Shown: positions 22,744 through 31,540 of the stretch, one piece after another
Numbering within the stretch: position 1 is the first letter of the stretch
Layout of the letters: each line of letters begins with the position of its first letter
Translations under genes and position numbers: made by a program
Notes under the pieces: model-generated
What the model was told of the DNA's origin: nothing
The model's input: the letters and a program-made list of their open reading frames with translations, nothing else
Databases searched by the model: none
Assembly: GCF_938020365.1 (NCBI RefSeq)
Contig: NZ_CALIIB010000030.1
Span: forward strand, 1 to 31,647
From: an uncultured Streptococcus sp.
GTDB taxonomy: Bacteria; Bacillota; Bacilli; Lactobacillales; Streptococcaceae
Direction of reading: 5' to 3'
Length of the DNA: 31,647 nt

Positions 22744-24045
22744 ATGATTGAAAAAGTATTTCGAGATCCCGTCCATAATTATGTGCATGTGGACCATCAG
22801 GTCATTTATGATTTAATCAATACCAAAGAATTTCAACGGCTGCGTCGCATCAAACAGCTGGGTACTTCCGGCTATACCTTCCACGGCGGGGAGCACAGCC
22901 GTTTTTCGCATTGTCTGGGAGCTTATGAGATTGCTCGGCGCATCACCAAGATTTTCAATGAAAAATATAGCGATGTCTGGGATAGTCACGAAAGCCTGCT
23001 AACAATGACAGCCGCTCTCCTGCATGATTTGGGACATGGCGCTTATTCACATACTTTTGAACGCCTCTTTGATACCGATCATGAGGACATTACGCGGCAA
23101 ATCATCACCAGTCCTGAGACAGAGATTCATCAGGCCCTGGTACAGGTTTCGCCGGATTTCCCAGAAAAAGTAGCCAGCGTCATCAATCATACTTACCCTA
23201 ATAAACAGGTAGTTCAGCTGATTTCCAGTCAGATTGATGTGGATCGGATGGACTATCTCTTACGCGATTCCTTCTTTACTGGCGCTTCCTATGGGCAATT
23301 TGACTTAACCAGAATTTTACGAGTGATTTGTCCTGTAGAAAAGGGCATCGCCTTCAAGCGCAATGGCATGCATGCGGTGGAGGACTATGTAGTCAGCCGC
23401 TACCAGATGTACATGCAGGTTTATTTCCACCCGGCCAGTCGAGCTATGGAAGTTCTGCTGCAAAATCTTCTCAAGCGGGCCAAGTTTCTCTATCCGGCTC
23501 AGAAGGATTATTTTGCGCTGTCATCGCCCAATCTCATTCCATTCTTTGAAAACAGAGTGACCCTGCAGGATTATCTGGCCTTGGATGATGGTGTTATGAA
23601 TACCTATTTCCAAGTCTGGATGACTAGTCCAGACAAGATTTTATCTGACTTGGCTCAGCGTTTTATCAACCGCAAGGTCTTTAAGTCTATCGTCTTCTCT
23701 CAGGAAAACGAAACACATTTGGATATCATGCGAGACCTAGTTGGACAGGTTGGCTTTGACCCTGATTACTATACTGCTATTCATCGTAATTTTGATTTGC
23801 CTTATGATTTCTACCGACCTGACGTTGAAAAACCCCGGACCCAGATTGAAATTCTGCAAAAAGATGGCAGCCTAGCAGAACTGTCCAGCCTGTCTCCTAT
23901 CGTTCATTCGCTAGCCGGGACCAGACAGGGCGATAATCGCTTCTACTTCCCCAAGGAAATGCTGGCAGAGACCGGACTTTTCAGCGAAAAAAACCAGATC
24001 TTTATGCACTATATTAAAAACGACCAATTTACCTACGGAGAATAA
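22744..24045 (+). CDS. HD-domain phosphohydrolase (YwfO/dNTPase-like)
   Basis: A 433-residue HD-domain enzyme. It opens IEKVFRDPVHNYVHVD, the signature of YwfO-type proteins related to dNTP triphosphohydrolases (the Enterococcus EF1143 type removes triphosphate from dNTPs). Metal ligands are the histidine in FSHCLGAYEIARR, the HD pair in LLHDLGHGAYSHT, and the aspartate in QIDVDRMDYLLRD. A C-terminal alpha/beta part of about 200 residues likely takes part in oligomerisation. The ATG follows an extended -10 by six bases and lacks a ribosome site. First of four co-directional genes with tiny gaps, ending in murN; one base separates its stop from the next ATG. Substrate in this organism is inferred only. 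Confidence 0.88.
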   Translation: MIEKVFRDPVHNYVHVDHQVIYDLINTKEFQRLRRIKQLGTSGYTFHGGEHSRFSHCLGAYEIARRITKIFNEKYSDVWDSHESLLTMTAALLHDLGHGAYSHTFERLFDTDHEDITRQIITSPETEIHQALVQVSPDFPEKVASVINHTYPNKQVVQLISSQIDVDRMDYLLRDSFFTGASYGQFDLTRILRVICPVEKGIAFKRNGMHAVEDYVVSRYQMYMQVYFHPASRAMEVLLQNLLKRAKFLYPAQKDYFALSSPNLIPFFENRVTLQDYLALDDGVMNTYFQVWMTSPDKILSDLAQRFINRKVFKSIVFSQENETHLDIMRDLVGQVGFDPDYYTAIHRNFDLPYDFYRPDVEKPRTQIEILQKDGSLAELSSLSPIVHSLAGTRQGDNRFYFPKEMLAETGLFSEKNQIFMHYIKNDQFTYGE

Positions 24046-24046
24046 T

Positions 24047-24856
24047 ATGTCTATCAAATTAGTTGCCGTTGACATTGACGGCACCCTTGTAAATAACCAA
24101 AAAGAAATCACACCTGAAGTCTTTAGCGCTGTTCAGGATGCCAAGGCTGCTGGCGTCAAAATCGTCATTGCGACCGGCCGTCCTATTGCAGGTGTAAAAA
24201 AACTCCTCGAGGAGCTAGAACTTAATCAGCCAGGCAACTATGTCGTGACCTTCAATGGCGGACTGGTGCAGGATACTGTCACAGGTCAAGAATTAATCAA
24301 AGAAACACTAACTTACGACGATTATCTGGATATCGAGCTGCTCGGGCGAAAATTAGGTGTTCACATGCATGCCATCACAAAAGACGGCATTTATACAGCC
24401 AATCGTAACATTGGCAAGTACACTGTTTATGAGTCCAATCTGGTCAACATGCCGATCTTCTACCGCACACCTGAAGAAATGGCTGATAAAGAAATCGTCA
24501 AGTGCATGTATATTGATGAGCCAGAAATTCTGGATGCGGCCATTGCTAAGCTGCCACCGGAATTAGCTGAAAAATATACACTGGTTAAATCAGCTCCTTT
24601 CTATCTGGAAATTGTCAAAAAGACTGTCAATAAAGGAGCTGCTATCCTCCATCTAGCTGAAAAACTTGGCTTAAGCAAGGAGCAGACCATGGCTATCGGT
24701 GATGAAGAAAACGACCGCGCCATGCTGGAAGCCGTTGGCTCTCCTGTTGTCATGGAAAACGGTAAGGAAGAGCTCAAAAAAATCGCCAAATACATCACCA
24801 AGTCGAACGAAGAATCCGGCGTAGCACACGCTATTAGAGAGTGGGTTTTAAAATAA
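24047..24856 (+). CDS. Cof-type HAD phosphatase (YidA-like)
   Basis: A 269-residue HAD subfamily IIB sugar-phosphatase-like protein. Motif I is VAVDIDGTLVN, motif II VIATGRPIAGV, motif III lysine in VNKGAAILHLAEKLG, and motif IV MAIGDEENDRAMLEAVG. The cap insert (about residues 85-185) is typical of YidA/Cof proteins that remove phosphate from sugar phosphates or cofactors such as PLP and FMN; the true substrate is unknown. GGAG just before the upstream stop serves as ribosome site. Its TAA overlaps the ATG of the next gene by one base (TAATG), so it is coupled with murM. I see no reason in the sequence why it should belong to wall synthesis. Confidence 0.9.
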   Translation: MSIKLVAVDIDGTLVNNQKEITPEVFSAVQDAKAAGVKIVIATGRPIAGVKKLLEELELNQPGNYVVTFNGGLVQDTVTGQELIKETLTYDDYLDIELLGRKLGVHMHAITKDGIYTANRNIGKYTVYESNLVNMPIFYRTPEEMADKEIVKCMYIDEPEILDAAIAKLPPELAEKYTLVKSAPFYLEIVKKTVNKGAAILHLAEKLGLSKEQTMAIGDEENDRAMLEAVGSPVVMENGKEELKKIAKYITKSNEESGVAHAIREWVLK

Positions 24857-26070
24857 TGTTTAGCTACAAAATTGGAATTTCAGCTCAGGAACACGATGAT
24901 TTTGTCACGGCTCATCCGCAGGCCAATCTCCTGCAGAGCTCTGCTTGGGCTCAAATCAAGGACAACTGGGGAAATGAACGCTTGGGCTTCTACAAATACA
25001 ACCACTTGGTTGCTGCTGCTAGTGTCTTGATCAAACCACTGCCCTTGGGGATGACCATGCTTTATATTCCGCGCGGTCCTATAATGGACTATGGTGACAA
25101 GGAGCTGCTAACCTTTGTTTTGGCGTCGCTCAAGAAATTTGCCAAGGGGAAAAAAGCGCTCTTTGTCAAGTTTGACCCCAGCCTCTTTCTAGCAGAAAGC
25201 AAGATGGGTGGCGAATTGCAAGACAAAGCCGAGACGGTTGAGCTGATTCAACAGTTGCAGCAGGCAGGCGCTGTCTGGGTCGGACGGACTGAGTCTCTGG
25301 ACGAAACCATCCAGCCTCGCTTGCAGGCCAATATCCATAAAGAAGATTTCAGCGAGGATTTGCTTTCTAAGAGTACTCGCCAGGCTATTCGTACAGCCCG
25401 AAACAAAGGCATCCAAATCCAATTTGGCGGAGCAGAATTACTGGATGACTTTTCAGCCCTGATGAAGAAGACAGAAAACAGAAAAAACATCCACCTACGC
25501 GGCAAAGACTATTATCAAAAACTCTTGGATACTTATCCTGATCACTCCTACATCACCTTGTCCAGCATTGATCTAAAGGCACGCTTGGATGACTTGCAGG
25601 CTCAGCTGACCAAGACACTCCAAGAAGCAGAGAAATTTACCGAGAAAACCAAGCCTAGCAAGATTGAGAATAACCAGCAAGAACAGAAACGCCTCCAAGA
25701 AGAGATTGACTTTCTGCAGGACAAAATCAGCCAAGGGGCTACTGTCGTTCCCCTGTCTGGCACACTGGTCTTAGAATATGGCAAAACCTCTGAAAATATC
25801 TATGCCGGAATGGACGAGGAGTACCGTCGTTATCAGCCAGCCATCATCACTTGGTACGAAACGGCCAAACATGCTTTTGAGCGCGGAGCAGATTGGCAAA
25901 ATATGGGCGGAATCGAAAACGATCTTAAGGGCGGTCTCTACAGCTTTAAATCCAAGTTCAATCCGACCATTGAAGAATTCGCTGGTGAATTTAACCTGCC
26001 AACCAATCCTCTTTACCACCTCTCCAATTTGGCCTACACTCTCAGAAAGAAACTACGCAGCAAGCATTAA
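24856..26070 (+). CDS. murM: MurM-like alanine/serine adding enzyme (Fem family)
   Basis: Fem-family aminoacyl transferases move an amino acid from tRNA onto the lysine of lipid II; MurM adds the first residue (Ser or Ala) of the branched cross-bridge. The 404-residue protein has two GNAT-like halves: NLLQSSAWAQIKDNWG and MLYIPRGPIMDYGDKELL in the first, ENIYAGMDEEYRRY, WYETAKHAFERG and GGIENDLKGGLYSFKSKFNP in the second. Between them lies a charged coiled-coil arm (about residues 240-300) like that which binds tRNA in FemA. The ATG at 24856 is used because relatives start MxYxIGI; a GTG five codons upstream lies in the previous gene. Order before a MurN-like gene supports the name, though individual specificity is not certain. 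Confidence 0.83.
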   Translation: MFSYKIGISAQEHDDFVTAHPQANLLQSSAWAQIKDNWGNERLGFYKYNHLVAAASVLIKPLPLGMTMLYIPRGPIMDYGDKELLTFVLASLKKFAKGKKALFVKFDPSLFLAESKMGGELQDKAETVELIQQLQQAGAVWVGRTESLDETIQPRLQANIHKEDFSEDLLSKSTRQAIRTARNKGIQIQFGGAELLDDFSALMKKTENRKNIHLRGKDYYQKLLDTYPDHSYITLSSIDLKARLDDLQAQLTKTLQEAEKFTEKTKPSKIENNQQEQKRLQEEIDFLQDKISQGATVVPLSGTLVLEYGKTSENIYAGMDEEYRRYQPAIITWYETAKHAFERGADWQNMGGIENDLKGGLYSFKSKFNPTIEEFAGEFNLPTNPLYHLSNLAYTLRKKLRSKH

Positions 26071-26084
26071 AAGAAAGGAAGCCT

Positions 26085-27320
26085 ATGACCTTTAAACTTC
26101 TCAGCCAAGAGGAATTCATCCAGCATACATCTGCTAGCTCCCAACGCTCCTTTATGCAGACCGTGGAAATGGCAGAGCTGCTGAGCAAGCGTGGCTTCAG
26201 TACCCAGTATGTCGGCTACACTGACCCACAAGGGAAGGTAGTGGTGTCAGCTGTCCTCTACAGCATGCCTATGACTGGCGGCCTTCATATGGAAATCAAC
26301 TGCGGTCCTGTCTCTACCGATGCTCAATACCTGACCCCCTTCTATCAAGCTTTGCAAGCCTATGCTAAAAAAGAAGGTGCCCTAGAGCTCATCATCAAGC
26401 CCTATGAGACTTATCAGACTTTTGACAGCAATGGCCAACCCACATCTGAAGAAAAAGGCGAGCTTATCCAGCAACTGACTGACTTAGGCTTTGACTTTGA
26501 CGGCCTACAGACAGGCTATCCAGGCGGAGAGCCTGATTGGCATTATGTCAAAGACTTAACTGGTCTGACGGAAAAAGACTTGCTCAAATCCTTCAGTAAA
26601 AATGGCAAGGCGACCGTCAAAAAGGCGAATACCTTTGGTATCAAGCTAAAAAGGCTAGAACGTGACCAACTCAGCATTTTCAAAGACATCACAGCTGCCA
26701 CTTCTGACCGGCGGGAATATGATGACAAGCCACTAGACTACTATCAAGATTTTTATGATAGCTTTGGTCAGCAAGCGGACTTTATGACAGCCAGTCTCAA
26801 CTTCAAGGACTATCTTCAGAACTTACAAAAGGACCAAGAGAAACTAGGCCAAAAAATTCAGAAATTGCAGGCTGACTTGGAGAAAAATCCTCAATCTGAA
26901 AAGAAGCAAAATCAGCTGCGGGAGCTTTCCAGCCAGTTTGACAGCTTTGAAACCCGCAAGCTAGAGGCTCAAGAGCTAATCGACAAGTACGGCGACCAAG
27001 ACCAAGTCCTGGCTGCCAGTCTCTTTATCTACACCCCTCAGGAAGCGACCTATCTTTTCAGTGGATCCTATCCTGAGTTTAACAAATTCTACGCCCCAGC
27101 CCTGCTGCAGGAATACGTTATGACCGAAAGCATCAAGAGAGGTATCCCATTTTATAATTTCCTCGGTATTATGGGAATTTTCGACGGTTCTGACGGTGTT
27201 CTGCGCTTTAAACAGAACTTCAACGGCTTTATCGTCAGAAAAATGGGGACTTTCCGCTACTATCCCAACCCTCTCAAATTTAAGCTGCTTCAGTTCATAA
27301 AGAAAATTCTAAGACGTTAA
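26085..27320 (+). CDS. murN: MurN-like alanine adding enzyme (Fem family)
   Basis: A 411-residue Fem-family transferase, expected to add the second residue (Ala) of the lipid II branch after MurM. First half: MTFKLLSQEEFIQHT, SFMQTVEMAELL, YSMPMTGGLHMEINCGP. Middle: GYPGGEPDWHYVKDL and LLKSFSKNGKATVKKA. A coiled-coil arm of about 75 residues (near 245-320, many K/Q/E) is followed by the second acyltransferase half with FNKFYAPALLQEYVM and FLGIMGIFDGSDGVLRFKQNF. The C-terminus KFKLLQFIKKILRR is basic and may bind membrane lipid. AAAGGAAG lies 7 bases before the ATG and the gap from murM is 14 bases. Last gene of the operon, closed by a shared terminator. Confidence 0.83.
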   Translation: MTFKLLSQEEFIQHTSASSQRSFMQTVEMAELLSKRGFSTQYVGYTDPQGKVVVSAVLYSMPMTGGLHMEINCGPVSTDAQYLTPFYQALQAYAKKEGALELIIKPYETYQTFDSNGQPTSEEKGELIQQLTDLGFDFDGLQTGYPGGEPDWHYVKDLTGLTEKDLLKSFSKNGKATVKKANTFGIKLKRLERDQLSIFKDITAATSDRREYDDKPLDYYQDFYDSFGQQADFMTASLNFKDYLQNLQKDQEKLGQKIQKLQADLEKNPQSEKKQNQLRELSSQFDSFETRKLEAQELIDKYGDQDQVLAASLFIYTPQEATYLFSGSYPEFNKFYAPALLQEYVMTESIKRGIPFYNFLGIMGIFDGSDGVLRFKQNFNGFIVRKMGTFRYYPNPLKFKLLQFIKKILRR

Positions 27321-27347
27321 AAAACCAAGGTTTCCCTTGGTTTTTTT
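27319..27347. terminator. Bidirectional terminator between murN and the lysin gene
   Basis: AAAAAACCAAGG-TTTC-CCTTGGTTTTTTT, A-run on one side and T-run on the other, two bases from the murN stop and five from the stop of the convergent lysin gene. Confidence 0.9.
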
Positions 27348-27351
27348 GTGT

Positions 27352-30300
27352 TTATCTATAACGAGGTGACGCGAAACCACGGATATTTCCATGACCAATA
27401 CGGTAAGTATTACGTTTAACTTCGTCGTTACTGTTACCTTCAATCGTGTGAATAATGCCATTTTCGACTTTTTCGACAATACCGATATGATCAGCCCAGC
27501 CATCATTTTGCTGGCTATTTTGATCCCAGTTAAAGGTGATGATATCGCCCGCTTTAGGTGTAGAATTACCATCTTCATTCCAGATACCTAGACGTTTAAA
27601 GATATGAATATGGCGCTCAACACCGCATTCGCGACCGATAAGATCGCTCAAGCCTTCTCTTTGGAAAATAACTGTCGTGAAAATATCGCACCAGTCATCT
27701 GAATTCTTCACAGCATAACCAACCGGTAACGGTCTAACGCTATTATAGTCATTGACCAGACGGTGGTGCTCGGCACTGCCTCCCTTGACGCCAACCATCG
27801 CTGCTGCTGCTGCAAGAACACGATCACGCTGACTGCTAGGCGATTGTGGATGCTTAATAGAAATCGTGGTCTTCTCTCCACCAGCCCCTTGCAGCTGATT
27901 ACGATTATTCAAGTAATATAGGTGAACATTGTACTCGCCTTGGCTATTTTTATGGTCTCTTGCATAAACATGCTTGCGATAAGTACCATCAGCTTGGCGT
28001 TCCGCCGCATACCACTGAATATCATCTTGTCCATTTTGACTGGACCAAGTTGGCAAATAGACAGTTTTGACACCTTCTGGAGCTACAACGCCAGAAACGA
28101 CGATATCAAATTCACCAGTTTCATTGTTTTTATTTTGGATACTGATTTTTCCTTGTGGCTTCTCCCCTGTCGCAATGGACACCTTGGTTGTTGTACCACC
28201 TACACCGACCAGCTTGCCGTCGTTTTGGACATAGTACAAGTGGACACTGTAGTCGCCGACAGAATTCTTGTGCTCACTAGCACGAACCGTGAATTTATAT
28301 GTACCGTCTGACTGTTTCTGTGCCTTGTGCCAAATCAAATCATCCTGGCCTTGATCATTTGACCAAGTTGGAAGCAAGACTTCCCGAACGCCTTGCGGGC
28401 TAGAAACCTCAGAAACAATCACATCGAATGTACCGGTCTTGGGATTATTGTTGGTAATAGTCAGCTTGCCTTCTGGCTTAGCAACTGAAACCTTAGTCGT
28501 TGTACCACCAACGCCGACCAGCTTGCCGTCGTTCTGGACATAGTACAAGTGCACACTGTAGTCGCCAACGGAGTTTTTGTGCTCGCTGGAACGGACGGTG
28601 AATTTATATGTACCGTCTGACTGTCTTTGCGCCTTGTGCCAGATGATGTCGTCCTGACCTTGATCATTTGACCAAGTTGGAAGCAAGACTTCACGAACGC
28701 CTTGTGGGCTGGAGACCTCAGACACGATCACATCAAATGTACCGGTCTTTGGATCATTGTTGGCAATAGTCAGCTTGCCTTCTGGCTTAGCAACTGAAAC
28801 CTTAGTCGTTGTACCACCGACTCCGACTAACTTGCCGTCGTTTTGGATATAGTACAAGTGGACACTGTAGTCGCCAACGGAATTCTTGTGCTCGCTAGAA
28901 CGGACGGTGAATTTATAAGTGCCGTCTGACTGTCTTTGTGCCTTGTGCCAGATGATGTCATCTTGACCATTCTCATTTGACCAAGTCGGAAGCAAGACTT
29001 CACGAACACCTTGCGGGCTAGAAACCTCAGACACGATCACATCAAATGTACCGGTCTTGGGATTGTTGTTGGCAATAGTCAGCTTGCCTTCTGGCTTCGC
29101 AACTGAAACCTTAGTCGTTGTGCCACCGACACCGACTAACTTACCGTCATTTTGGACATAGTACAAGTGGACACTGTAGTCGCCAACAGAGTTCTTATGC
29201 TCACTAGCACGAACGGTGAATTTATATGTACCGTCTGACTGTCTTTGAGCCTTGTGCCAGATAATATCATCCTGACCATTCTCATTTGACCAAGTTGGAA
29301 GCAAGACTTCACGAACACCTTGCGGGCTAGAAACCTCGGACACGATCACATCGAATGTACCCGTCTTGAGATTGTTGTTGGCAATAGTCAGCTTGCCTTC
29401 TGGCTTCGCAACTGAAACCTTAGTTGTTGTACCACCGACACTAACTAACTTGCCGTCGTTTTGGATATAGTACAAGTGGACACTGTAGTCACCAACGGAA
29501 TTCTTGTGCTCGCTGGCACGGACAGTAAATTTATAAGTACCGTCTGTCTGTCTTTGAGCCTTATGCCAGATGATGTCGTCCTGACCTTGATCATTTGACC
29601 AAGTCGGAAGCAAGACTTCACGAACACCTTGCGGGCTAGAGACCTCGGACACGATCACATCGAATGTACCGGTCTTGAGATTATTGTTGGCAATAGTCAG
29701 CTTGCCCTCTGGTTTAGCAACTGAAGCTCGAGTGACTTTAGTCGTTGTACCGCCAACTCCGACCATCTTGCCGTCGTTTTGGATATAGTACAAGTGGACA
29801 CTGTAGTCACCAACGGAATTTTTGTGCTCGCTGGCACGGACAGTAAATTTATAAGTACCGTCTGTCTGTCTTTGAGCCTTGTGCCAGATGATGTCATCCT
29901 GACCTTGATCATTGGACCAAGTTGGAAGCAAGACTTCACGAACCCCTTGCGGGCTAGAAACCTCGGACACGATCACGTCGAAAGTACCGGTCTTAGGATT
30001 GTTGTTGGTAATAGTCAGCTTGCCTTCTGGTTTAGCAACTGAAACCTTAGTCGTTGTACCACCGACGCCGACCAACTTACCGTCACCTTGAACGTAATAC
30101 AAATGAACATTGTATTCGCCCGTAGAACCTTTATGGTTGGCAGCATTAACTGTCAGCTTATAAGTTCCGTTGGCTTGCTTCGTTGCAGTGTACCAAACAA
30201 TATCATCTTGGCCACGCTCACTGGACCAAGTCGGAAGTTTAACTTCCTGAACTCCATGTGGTGCGGAAACTTCGGAAACAACAACATCAAACGTACCAGT

Positions 30301-31476
30301 TTTTGGATTATTATTTTGAATACTAATCTTACCTGTCAGCGGTTGTTTAACCAAAGTAGCTCTAGCAGTAAATCTACCAGAGTAGTCAATACTTTGATCG
30401 AAAACATGCTTACCAGAAAGCAGCTGCGCTTGAGAAGTAAATTGCCAAGCTCCTGCTCTGCTATTGTACTTCAAATTTTTAGCATCATTTGCACTTAGCT
30501 TCGGTGCTGGATACTGAGCAATCCAAAAATTATCAAGGCCAAAGAGAGATGTATTGATTGAACCTTTGTGGCGTAGGTTGTTCTGGTCAACCCAGCTAGC
30601 GCTCGTGTAATACATCAGATTTGCATATCCCTGCTTGCGCATTTCATCTGCCCAAGCCTGAGTATGCTGGTTGATCCCCGATTGCATTTTAGGGTCTTCC
30701 ATGTCATTGACCATGACTGTATTTTTAGGCAAGGACAGTTTATTAGCAAAAGCAGCATAGTAACGAGCCTCTGCTCTCGCTTCGGCATCACTTGTATAAT
30801 GCGAGAAGGCATAGGTTGATACTTGCAAACCAGCTGCTTGCGCATTTCGAACCTGAGACTCAGCATAAGGATTTGTATAGTGGGTTCCTTCTGTCAGTTT
30901 GACAACGACACCGCCGACACCTTTGGATGCTAATTGGTGATAGTCTTCTACGCTGATATGGCCGTTATGACTACTCACATCCACAAAGGTAGAGCCCTTG
31001 ATTTCTGCTTGTGAATTGCCACGCGCTGTTTGTCCAGATGAAGAAGCCGCATTATAAAAAGAAGTGCTTCCTTTTTTAGATGCAGGACTGGCGCTGATCG
31101 CTGAGGAAGTCTGCTCAGCCTTTACTGGATTCTGAATTGCTTCAGAAGCAGCTGATTTTGCTTGTTCACTTGCTTTATTTTCTGGTACATTCTCCTTGAC
31201 CAGACTAGCAGCAGGTGCCAGATTTTCTGGTGCCTTGTATACTGTACTAGCTTCAGCTTTTGCGACCGAGCTTTCTTGTTTGACTTGACGATCTGTGGAT
31301 ACCGCTTCTGGTAAGGCTACCTGCTGAGGTTGATGATCCTTTTCTACTTGAAGTTCTGCCTTAGCTACTTCAGGGTCTGTGGTTGTCGGCGCATTTTCTT
31401 CTGCCTGTACTACGTTAGCCGTTGCTGCTAGCAATATAGCTGTACTGGCTAAATAGATAAGTTCCTTTGATTTCAC
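27352..31476 (-). CDS. Secreted GH25 muramidase with eight Bsp-like repeats and a CHAP domain
   Basis: A 1374-residue exported cell-wall hydrolase. Signal peptide 1-25 (cleavage after VQA), then an Ala/Lys/Ser/Glu-rich linker to about 160. A GH25 lysozyme domain (161-370) has TFVDVSSHNG (D166), MVNDMED (D258, E260) and VFDQSIDYSGRF (D360, D364). Eight Bsp-like domains of about 103 residues span 377-1208; numbers 2-7 are almost identical. A C-terminal CHAP domain (about 1218-1374) has C1263 in DDWCDIF, H1330 in WADHIGIVEK and IEGNSN as the third-ligand region. So it should cut both the glycan strand and the stem or cross-bridge peptide. No LPXTG, choline-binding or SH3b module exists, so Bsp repeats probably bind the wall. 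CHAP plus Bsp repeats recalls LytF of S. gordonii; no competence cin-box is visible. Ribosome site GGAG/AAAGGTG precedes the ATG; it lies 64 bases after tpiA. Confidence 0.92.
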   Translation of the reverse strand: MKSKELIYLASTAILLAATANVVQAEENAPTTTDPEVAKAELQVEKDHQPQQVALPEAVSTDRQVKQESSVAKAEASTVYKAPENLAPAASLVKENVPENKASEQAKSAASEAIQNPVKAEQTSSAISASPASKKGSTSFYNAASSSGQTARGNSQAEIKGSTFVDVSSHNGHISVEDYHQLASKGVGGVVVKLTEGTHYTNPYAESQVRNAQAAGLQVSTYAFSHYTSDAEARAEARYYAAFANKLSLPKNTVMVNDMEDPKMQSGINQHTQAWADEMRKQGYANLMYYTSASWVDQNNLRHKGSINTSLFGLDNFWIAQYPAPKLSANDAKNLKYNSRAGAWQFTSQAQLLSGKHVFDQSIDYSGRFTARATLVKQPLTGKISIQNNNPKTGTFDVVVSEVSAPHGVQEVKLPTWSSERGQDDIVWYTATKQANGTYKLTVNAANHKGSTGEYNVHLYYVQGDGKLVGVGGTTTKVSVAKPEGKLTITNNNPKTGTFDVIVSEVSSPQGVREVLLPTWSNDQGQDDIIWHKAQRQTDGTYKFTVRASEHKNSVGDYSVHLYYIQNDGKMVGVGGTTTKVTRASVAKPEGKLTIANNNLKTGTFDVIVSEVSSPQGVREVLLPTWSNDQGQDDIIWHKAQRQTDGTYKFTVRASEHKNSVGDYSVHLYYIQNDGKLVSVGGTTTKVSVAKPEGKLTIANNNLKTGTFDVIVSEVSSPQGVREVLLPTWSNENGQDDIIWHKAQRQSDGTYKFTVRASEHKNSVGDYSVHLYYVQNDGKLVGVGGTTTKVSVAKPEGKLTIANNNPKTGTFDVIVSEVSSPQGVREVLLPTWSNENGQDDIIWHKAQRQSDGTYKFTVRSSEHKNSVGDYSVHLYYIQNDGKLVGVGGTTTKVSVAKPEGKLTIANNDPKTGTFDVIVSEVSSPQGVREVLLPTWSNDQGQDDIIWHKAQRQSDGTYKFTVRSSEHKNSVGDYSVHLYYVQNDGKLVGVGGTTTKVSVAKPEGKLTITNNNPKTGTFDVIVSEVSSPQGVREVLLPTWSNDQGQDDLIWHKAQKQSDGTYKFTVRASEHKNSVGDYSVHLYYVQNDGKLVGVGGTTTKVSIATGEKPQGKISIQNKNNETGEFDIVVSGVVAPEGVKTVYLPTWSSQNGQDDIQWYAAERQADGTYRKHVYARDHKNSQGEYNVHLYYLNNRNQLQGAGGEKTTISIKHPQSPSSQRDRVLAAAAAMVGVKGGSAEHHRLVNDYNSVRPLPVGYAVKNSDDWCDIFTTVIFQREGLSDLIGRECGVERHIHIFKRLGIWNEDGNSTPKAGDIITFNWDQNSQQNDGWADHIGIVEKVENGIIHTIEGNSNDEVKRNTYRIGHGNIRGFASPRYR
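28171..30033 (-). repeat. Six near-identical 309-base tandem repeats in the lysin gene
   Basis: Copies begin (minus strand) at 30033, 29715, 29406, 29097, 28788 and 28479, each at KPEGKLTI. The period is exactly 309 bases (103 codons), except for the first copy, which has nine extra bases encoding an additional TRA before SVA. Diverged copies flank them at 30348-30034 and 28170-27853. Protein differences are limited to a few positions (N-D/E, T/S, A/S, L/P, V/I). Confidence 0.97.
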
Positions 31477-31495
31477 CTTTTATCTCCAAACTTTT

Positions 31496-31525
31496 AAAAA
31501 GCTTGCCACCTTTAAGGCAACAAGC
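31496..31525 (-). terminator. tpiA terminator, directly ahead of the lysin gene
   Basis: Minus strand GCTTGTTGCC-TTAAA-GGTGGCAAGC (three G-T pairs) followed by TTTTT. It sits between the tpiA stop and the lysin start, 19 bases before that start codon. Confidence 0.8.
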
Positions 31526-31540
31526 CATTTATTGTTATTC

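Noticed and set aside
28171..30033. CRISPR-like or mobile-element interpretation of the regular repeats
   Set aside because: The units are 309 bases, in frame, contiguous and code for Bsp domains; there are no spacers, cas genes or transposase.
31477..31540. ComX cin-box for competence control of the lysin
   Set aside because: No TACGAATA-like sequence is present upstream, although relatives of the CHAP/Bsp type can be competence-induced.
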